Below are positions 55,633 to 64,000 of a stretch of 64,000 nucleotides of DNA, piece after piece. Under the pieces are notes generated by a model. The model was not told the DNA's origin, did no database searches, and saw nothing but the letters and a program-made list of their open reading frames with translations. The DNA is taken from the NCBI GenBank assembly GCA_035048495.1, contig CM068540.1, forward strand, positions 8,106,829 through 8,170,828, given 5' to 3'. Position 1 is the first letter of the stretch, and each line of letters starts with the position of its first letter. The position numbers and the translations under genes are program-made. Source of the stretch: Euptelea pleiosperma. Its lineage: Eukaryota; Streptophyta; Magnoliopsida; Ranunculales; Eupteleaceae.

Positions 55633-58600
55633 AATGGCGCCGTTGCCGCTCGGTGTACAGGAATGCATAAAGGAATAAAGATGACGAAATAATCCTAACT
55701 TCAAATGGCGCCGTTGCTGCTTGGTGTACAGGAACGCATAAAGGAATGAAGACGACGAAAATGGAAAGATCCACACTTTTGGAAACTTTCTATTTGCAGA
55801 TTTTTAGTATTATTTTATTATGCCTCGGAAGGCCGGGTGCAAAGTTGTAATCGGACACCTTGATTAGTACCATATCTAGATGTGTGTTCGATGGTTTTAG
55901 AAACCCTTGATTGAGTGCCTAACTCACAAAAAAATTACAAAATTTAAAAATGCTAGTTTCCATTTCCGCACATTTTAGGATATTCACATATGGGAAGATT
56001 GCATTTTTGGATGCTTTCCAAATCGGGAAGTTTCCTTCTTTGCAAGGTTTCCATTCCTGGGAAATTTCTTTGGAATCGAGCTTATTTGGAAAAATTTCGA
56101 ATTGGACGAAATTCCATACTTAGTAATTCTTATTTTTAGAGGATTTCTAGATGTGGAAGGTCCCCTTTTTGGAAGGTTTCCAACACGGGAAGAAACCCTA
56201 AATTTAGCAAGTTTTTAGATTTAGGAAACTACTAATTTTAGAGAAATTTCCTAACTTGGAGAAACTGTTAAATTGGAAAGGTCTATTAGGGGGTTGATAG
56301 TTGTTTAGTCAACTCTCGTAAATAATAACTTTCCAATTTACCTTGCCTTATTGATTGATTGATTACTTACCCACACAAGGCAGGGACATTCCAAAAAATA
56401 TTCCCACACCCTAGACCCATATCGTATACTAATTCGTATGCAGGATTGCGATTCTAAATGCGGGTAGGGAGCGAAAGCTCACTACGAAGGAATCGGGCCC
56501 AAGCCCATGAAGATACCCCTCCCTACCCCGAAGAGGCGACCCCGTGGCGTGGCCCGCGGGAGGTAAGTCCCTTTCCTCGCCTTGAGTGCGATACTGTGCA
56601 ATTGGGTGCATTATAGTGCCGTATGTCTATTTGCTTTTTGCATAAACTTATTCGCCCTGCGTGGATGTGGCCGCTAATTAATGAACCCTAATTGAGCAGA
56701 CCCAGCTCTAACTTGAAACTGGTGGGATTTCATCACCCACCTCATCATTCCAGCTGATTTTGATCCCCAAGATCCACTCTAATAAAAAGAATCAAGAGCT
56801 AGAGCCAAAATAGATCGGTGTTCTAGGACACCCCTTCACGTAGTCTTTCCATACATCCCAGGTCGAATAAGTCCACGAGCGTGGGTCCCTATTGTCTAAC
56901 ACACCCAAAGGTCCCTACTACTCAAGTATACCGAGTTCACCAGTGGCTTCCCTGGTTCTTTGTTGGTCTGCTTATTTGTTGGGTTAGGAACACAAACCAA
57001 CCCTAGCTTATACTAATGGAACACTCATCTCCATTGCCTGACAAATCCGGTTAGTCTGGGGCGTACTTAAGTCAGCCGATGTGCCGCACGTCTGTCTAGG
57101 CTTCAAATTACCTTGCAATCAATTTGAGTTAGTACTGAAGCATTTGCTTTGAAGAGTGTATCCCAGTGAAAACCCAAGAGCGACAAAGTTAGTCCGGCGA
57201 TTAACAAGATAAACCAGTGGTCCGCCCACTGTCATAATCTACAATACCCCACAAACTAACAAGATAAATCCTCAACTTATTCTGATTTGTTTTAGACATA
57301 GGATTATCTTGCTTGCTCTATGTGCATCATTTAGGTTCGTACTCCAGTATCTCCTTGTAACCGATTCTATGACTTATTTCTAAGGTTTCAACTGCCACAT
57401 CGTTTGATTCGATCTGAGAGTCTTTCGATCTTCAAAACCATAATCTTGGATAGGGGTGCTTACTGTAAACCCCACTAGAGTCTGCTCCACAAAATCCATC
57501 CCCGATACACATTGTGTCTTCGGCTCTGCTAACCATGGTCAGAGATTCCCTTTGCTAGGTCTCTTACTGATGAGAGAACCGTTACTGCAATCCCATACCC
57601 GCTCCTCTTTTAGAGATTGCGGCTCTGCTAACCACGGTCAGAGAAACCTCTTAGTCTTTACTGAGAAAGAACCTACCCGTACTACTGCTGGGTTTGGTTA
57701 GCTCGAATGGAAGCGTTATTGCTCCAACTGATGAGCTGGATAACTGATGATTCACTCAGTCTCCCTGTGCTTCAACTTGGTTGGGGGTGCTTATCACTCC
57801 CGTTGTGTCTAGCTGAAGACGTAAAACTTAGCGCTTTCGGAAAGGCAATTCCGGTATTCGTAGTCACATGAGTCGTATGCATATTTTATTGCTATATCTA
57901 TCTTTCATGCAGGTAGCTTCAATACAGAAAATCATCTGGTATTAGACAGTATTCATTTCATGCCCCATTGGTAACATCCTCCCTAAACTCCTTGCATCAT
58001 TATCGATATTTCAACATTTTTTTTTGTCCCGATTATAAGCATCGAGGACGGTGCTTTATTTTGGTTGGGGGTGTGTATTTACCAAAACTCATGTTTTCAT
58101 TTTGATAAAATTCCAAAAAAAAAAAAAAAAAAAAAATTATTATAAAATATATAAAAATAAAAAAAATATATATATATATAAATAAAAAAATTATGTTTTT
58201 GGGTGTTTTCCGATGATTTTCAATGTTTTCTAGAACTTCCAAAAAGTGTCAAATACCTTGACTTTGATTAGTTGAAAATATCCGTGAAATCGTTTTATTA
58301 AGGATGACATTTTCCGTGTTACATGCTAGCTTTGAGTCAAGTCAAGTCAAGCGTGACTACAACAGATTTGAAAACTTAGAAAAACTCAGATTTGGCACAA
58401 ATTGTACACATTCATCATCAGAGTCATCCTAAGTTTAGAATCTCTAAAGATCCTAGAAGAATATGTGTGGAGACCTAACCCAGTACGCTTTCGAGCCTTT
58501 CATCATTTCAGAGGGTTATACTACAAATCCGAGTCACAAGATGACTCACATTTCTTCATGACCGCAATATTTGTTGAGAGATCTCATTATCCTTTGTATT

Positions 58601-59728
58601 GATCATGGAACTCGGAACGACATCAAAATTAGATTATTACGACAGAACCTTTTTTATATCTATTCAAAACATGTTACATGAGAGTGCAAACCCTAGAAAA
58701 TGATTTAGGCCATCTTTTTAAACCTTTCAGCCTTTTTAGTTTACCTTAAATCTCTACCGTTTGAAACCCTTCTGAGCCTTTATAAAAAGCCTTTCCTTGT
58801 TAAGCCCATTAACCTATAACCAAATCCAGTTACGAAGTATGACTCGCGACCCTACTTTGAGAAGGATAGAGAAATGATTGATATGGGTATACCATGAAAA
58901 GAAAAGTCAAGAAAAATCAAAGAAAAGGAAAGTGGTTCAAGATGAAAAGAAAATATGAAAAGAAAGTATAGAAAGAGCTGAAGATGAAAATGAGCAGTCT
59001 CAAAAATATCGAGAAAAATAGAAAAATACAAAAGAAGGGAAAGAAACAGATAATGGTGCTATACCCACAGGAAAATACAAGAAAATCGAGATATCCTCTT
59101 AGAAGCTTTGAAATCATGTATCCCCTTATTTTTCTACACCTGACCTAAGCCTCATTACAACCTATGAAAGTCCTACTTGATTCTAGGATAGCAAGATCAT
59201 CAAATGTAGAGAATGGAGAAAGAGAAGCTATAGAGTTTGATCTAACGTTCCCAAGTGAAATGATATTCCTTTCATGAGATCTTCTTCTGTTAAAAATGTC
59301 CTTCCTTCAAAATAATTTATATGTGAGATATTTGTTTTTATCAATATGTCTCCTCACATATAAATTGAGAGAAAAGAAATAAAACCACTGACGAGTGATA
59401 ATTTCTGAGTGTTTTACAAGTGAGATTTGAGGTCAAGGCATACAATCTTTTAGGTGATTTGGAACTCTTAACTGTCGGATGATGATAATGTTGACCACAC
59501 ACACACGTCGAGTCTGACTATTCTGGGTCATGATTATCAGTCTATAGTCTTGTCAAAACTTCATGACTATCTGCTAGCTTGTAACTGTTTTTGCATCCAT
59601 ATGATAATTTGACGAACGGTGTTTTCCCTAAGCTAATATGAAAAAGTGTACAGCATGTGCAAAGACCTTTTAAGCTCATTTATTTCGCACTAATTGCCAA
59701 GGATTGGCAATATGCTGGTTGGGGGTTG
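55633..59728 (+). other. Array internal region 2
   Basis: 4,096 bp, a near-identical copy of 47140-51234. Differences noted: G to A at 57472 and 57811, a G to T near 58026, and length changes in the A-run and TA-run near 58115-58180. Non-coding in all frames. Confidence 0.92.
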
Positions 59729-62700
59729 TGATATTCGCTCAAAAGTGCTTATTTTAAGCCATTATCGTTTAGCGTTATCGCACTCTCCTACGTAAAATTT
59801 CCATATTTATCTACGTTTCGACGTAAGAGTCGCTTTCATTGCGTAGAATACACTTTTCTAGACGAAATGGTATATTTGCATGCTTTAAACGCATTTCTGG
59901 AAGTCTAGATATGAAGCCGTTTCGATTAAGTCTCATTACGTGCTTTTCTCTCGCAGGAAACCCGATCAGGCTATTCTCAAGACTTACGGGCCCACGATCA
60001 ACTATAGAGGCCTTATATCAAAGCTTAAAGAGCCAACAGGCTATGACTAGAAGATACAGGCCAAGTACGGGTCGAGTCAGAGAATCATAGAGCCAGATAA
60101 AGAACTAAGAGAGAGGCAAAGCTGAAGACCAAGAGACGGGCTAAAGTGATTCAAAGCTGTATCAAATGACGGCTTACGTGATCGGTGAAGCCGATTGAAG
60201 ATTAAATTGAAGATAAGGGTTCAAGACCCTTCGCCAGCTCTTTTGTCTTTATTTTGTATTATTTTCTCTCTCATCTATCCTAATTCTATCTCCATCTCTC
60301 TAGACCTTAGCATCCTACCATTAGATCATCATATCCCCCGTCCGATCATTAGATCGACCGCCCCGATCCTGAGATTGATCATCCTAACCCTCCGATCTCC
60401 ATCATCTAACCTCCGATCTCATCTCCTTTAGCTCTATCCCATATCTCACAGCTTTTCCACCATTAGATCCTCCATCGGACCCATTAGATCCTCCATCGGA
60501 CCGTTGGATCTCTTCAGATCTAACAGTTTGCCAATATCAGGTCCGACTCCCTCATCACGCATTATCTTAGTGACCCATTGGTTCACCTATCCTTAGGTCC
60601 ATTGTCTTGTTAGCCCATTGGCCGACATGTGGCATGTTCAATAATGGCCCACTCACATAAAGCCCATGGCCCCTTCTCAAATCTAATGGCTCTAATGCCC
60701 ATTTCATTTATTCACTATAATGGGCCAAAGATTGGACCTCTAAGATCATGGGCTGAAAATTGGGCCAAATGTTGCAAATATAAGTACACAGTGGTGTGGT
60801 GGAAGAGAAATATTCCACGCTTCTCACTCCATGTTCCTCCCATGGGAGAAGAGGTCAACCTTGACCTCTTCTCACTAACCTCCCATCCAGTCAAAGGGAG
60901 GAACAAGTCCTCCCTTATTCCTATTCTCTCCCACGAGGATTCTTTCCTCCCATAACTAACAGGCCACGACTCTCACTTCCCCATTGGAGAAGAGGTCAAA
61001 CTTGACCTCTTCTCACTTATCTCTCTAACTAACCCACGTTTCCATCTCTCTATCTAACAACACCCCTTTCATTCACGAGGAGAACTCACAGCCTCCTAAT
61101 CTCTCTCAGGTTGCTCCCCTTGGAGCCACCACTAGTTATCAGCCGGTGCATCTCTACTTGCCACATCTCTCCAAAAATCTACGCCTACAAGCACATCAGC
61201 AGGTGTTGTTCTTTTTTCAGGCAGCAACCTGCAACTCCTCTCAAGCTTCCTCTTGCAGCCTCATGGAGCACACCAGGCAGCACCACCACCTTCTTCACGG
61301 CCTGCAAGAGAGCAGGCCGTTAGCTCTTCCATCCATGAACAACACCCACGTTGCTGCATTCTATAGCAGCACCTCCAACAACCGTCCATCTCCTTCTCAC
61401 CACCGTCATCTTTCTCCTCCCCATGGCCTCAACAGCTTGGACGGACTGGTCTGCCAGCAACTCCTCCTTGAGACACCACATGATACCTTCCATCTCCACT
61501 CTCCATTGGTTCTCTAACAGGTGGCTCCCATTGGAGCCACCACAGCACCACTGACCCCCCTCTCTTGGTGTTCCTCCTCACGCCAGCCACCACGCACCCT
61601 GGTTCGGGCCTCTCTCATGAAGCACCAACAAGCCATGGAAAACCGTAGCCCCCTATTCCTTGGAATCACCGGTGTTCTCTACTGCACCCACATCCTGATC
61701 GTGTGATACAAGTAGTGGCAACGAACTCAGGTTGGGTTTCTTCCTATCAAAGAAACCAACGTGCTCACCGTCCCTTCAACTCCGTTGTTGCCCTTCTCCA
61801 TCAACGCCTCTTCCCTTGGCCAACGAACTTGCAACTTCCGGCCAGTGCCATTAACTCCGGCACCACCACAGGCCGAAAGCTGTCGCACCTCCTTGCTGGA
61901 CTTGTAACCCGTGAGCTTCCACCACCAAGATCTGCATTTCTCCTCCTTTCCTTCTCCTCTCCACCAACTTTCCTGCCAGCCAGCCAGATCTACACTTCTT
62001 CTGATAAGAGCACCCTGCAACTCCAAGTTGCTGCCATGTTCCTTCTTTACTTACAGACCAGCAAGTTCCCTCCTCCTCTGCTCCACCATGGACTGCACTT
62101 TCCGGTCGGGATCCACTTCTCCACCTGCTACAATCCCATCCACCTCTTCTCCCCCATTCCACGTTCTCCTCCCTTCTCCTGTCAAGAAACGGACCCAACA
62201 CGACCTGCACATCCTCTTCTTCGTCTGGGCATTTCACGGTGCTGTAACTCCGGTGAAGCACCGGCAGGACCACCACCTGCAACTCCGGTAGCAGACCTCC
62301 CCTTTTCGACAATCTCTAGCAGGTTCATCCTCCACGTGCTCTGGGCAGCCTCCACTTTTTCACAATCAGCAAGCACTTCCCACATCCTTCCTCAACCGTG
62401 GACTTCACGGGGCAACCACCGTAGGTGTGCCGTTCTCTTCTCTCAGCCACCAAAATGCCACCTGTACGTGTTGCACACCTCTCTATGCATCCACTGTTGG
62501 CCGATTTACAAGCTACAAGGCCGACTCCTCATCTCTTCGGGCACTTGCACCAAACCAGCAACCACAAAGGCTTCTTATGATCATCTTCCTTGTTGCCCGA
62601 ACAACTCATCTTCTTCACCTTGCTGGTCGGGCTCCTCCCACAGCCAGCCATGGCCAAACTCTCCATCACTTGGCCGATCACAGCTGGCCAACCTCTATGC

Positions 62701-64000
62701 ATGTGCATCCCACGTACCCCACAGCCACCATGCATGCACTATCTCACTATGATGATCAACTCTAGGCTGCCCTCCATCAAATCCGATACTTCTCCACTCT
62801 TCTTCATTGGCCAATCACTCCGTGGTAGGTTACTCCGGTGAGTTTCTCTCTTTACCTCAACTTTCTCTCTCTTCTCTTACTTTCTCTCTCTAAGATTTCT
62901 CTTCTTTCTCTAGAAATCTTAGTTTCTCTCTCTAAAACTACTTTCTCTCTCTAGGATTTCTCCTCTCTCTAAAAATCTTAGTTTCTCTCTCTATATTTCA
63001 TTTTCTCTCTGTTTCTCTAACGGACATGGAAGGGACGTCTCATCCCTAAACCTGTGTCTTAAACCCTCACTTTCTCTCTCTAGAGCTAGTGACCTTCTCT
63101 CTCTACCTAATTTCTCTCGCTTTCTCTCTCTAGACGGCATGGAAGGGACGTGACATCCCTAATCCTGTGTTCTCTCTCTAGAGTGAGATTTCTCTTTCTA
63201 AGTCCATTTTCTCTCTCTAGATCCTCTTTCTACATTCTCAGGCCGATCGCCTATTCACTTGGCCGACTCCTTTCGGCGAGTGAAAAGGTGAGCTTTTTAG
63301 GGCACATTATAGTACATTAGCCAATTCACATCTACCTTGTCGGCCGGTAAGAGTCGATGTGGATTCCACGATTGAGTAGCATTCCATGAAATTTGGACGA
63401 TCCTCTTCTTGATCGGTAGCGCCCTTAGCTCCAAAGGTCATGGGATGCTTCTCTGTCAAAACCCTTCTCCACGATTGAAGCATTCATCGAAGTCTTGGAC
63501 GATCCTCTTCTTGATCGGTAGCGCCCTTAGCTCTGAGATTTCAATGGACGTTTCTTTCCCTTACCCCTTCTCTCGATTGAGCAGCATTCCATGAAATTTG
63601 GACGGTCCTCTTCTTGATCGGTAGCGCCCTTAGCTCCAAAGGTCATGGGATGCCTCTCTGTCAAAACCCTTCTCCACGATTGAAGCATTCATCGAAGTCT
63701 TGGACGATCCTCTTCTTGATCGGTAGCGCCCTTAGCTCTCAGATTTCAATGGACGTTTCTTTCCCTTACCTCTTCATCTCTCATCCCTTTACATGCTTTC
63801 TTACATGCTTTCTTTATTTTTGTTATTTTGATTTATGTACGTACTCTTTGATGATTAATGAAGTTGTTTTTGATATCTTGGTGTTCTGAATCTCAAATGA
63901 ATGTTGTTTTTAAATCGACTCGCCCTTCTCATCTATTCCGCCATTCTCATTTCTCTCTGTATATTATTTGTCAGTTTAATTCCTTATTGTGCTAACTCAC
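59729..64000 (+). repeat. Array LTR 3, right-truncated by the window
   Basis: 4,272 bp of the expected 4,398. It carries more private differences than LTRs 1 and 2: for example T to C at 60182, C to T at 61040, and changes near 63739, 63750, 63940 and 63946. Whether it ends the array cannot be seen. Confidence 0.92.

Larger units (their letters stand above)
42742..64000 (+). mobile_element. Tandem LARD-like array: LTR-internal-LTR-internal-LTR
   Basis: Three near-identical long LTRs (42742-47139, 51235-55632, 59729 to the window edge) alternate with two near-identical internal regions (47140-51234, 55633-59728). The repeat period is 8,493-8,494 bp. Long LTRs, a PBS, a PPT and a 4.1 kb internal region with no gag or pol define a large retrotransposon derivative (LARD). 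The array inserted in D0; the 5 bp before it are GCTAA, and the right end lies outside the window. The array arose either by unequal recombination between LTRs or as an assembly duplication. Confidence 0.93.

Overview
The window is nuclear DNA of a flowering plant with a TE-rich genome. The evidence is an intron-rich gene of a plant family of unknown function, a broken PPR gene, a broken cytosolic ribosomal protein S28 gene, plant-type LINE, Ty1/copia and chromovirus (Ty3/gypsy) retrotransposons, and several MITE families. The species cannot be named from sequence alone. A eudicot or magnoliid would fit.

Layout. 1-4740: the 3' part of a long LTR (family D) sits inside a degenerate plant LINE with RT, zf-RVT and RNase H domains. 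4741-24090: the gene-bearing part. Gene 1 (start 8500, stop 19787, seven coding exons, 412 aa) has a 6.4 kb intron that holds a decayed Ty1/copia element on the minus strand, and a GC-AG intron that holds a MITE. Gene 2 (22317-24090, at least three exons) encodes a coiled-coil protein that I do not recognise, and its 5' end is not resolved. 24091-28492: decayed gene copies, namely an RPS28 pseudogene with its leader region, and a frameshifted, truncated PPR pseudogene on the minus strand. 28493-64000: a nest of retroelements with no host gene.

The nest can be ordered from target-site duplications (TSDs). A MITE-like element received a minus-strand chromovirus derivative, element A. A keeps gag, protease and chromodomain but lacks RT, RNase H and integrase. 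A's 5' LTR was then split by a solo LTR, B1. Next to it, a family D LTR (D0, from 34074) was split by a second B copy (B2, TSD CAACA). B2 was split in turn by solo LTR C (TSD TTATA) and by a minus-strand solo LTR of family D (TSD GTCCA). At 42742 a young family D element inserted into D0. It now forms an LTR-internal-LTR-internal-LTR tandem array that runs off the right edge.

Family D has 4,398 bp LTRs, a 4.1 kb internal region with no gag or pol, a primer-binding site matching the 3' end of tRNA-Asp (present twice, 71 bp apart) and a polypurine tract. This is the structure of a LARD (large retrotransposon derivative), which must depend on proteins supplied by another element. The window therefore shows two kinds of non-autonomous LTR element: a coding-free LARD and a gag-protease-chromodomain derivative. 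The most notable signals are the tandem LARD array, its duplicated PBS and conserved GC-rich hairpin, the in-frame loss of the polymerase core in element A, heat-shock-element-like motifs in A's LTRs, and an array of 12-bp ATCGAT-centred palindromes in family B LTRs.
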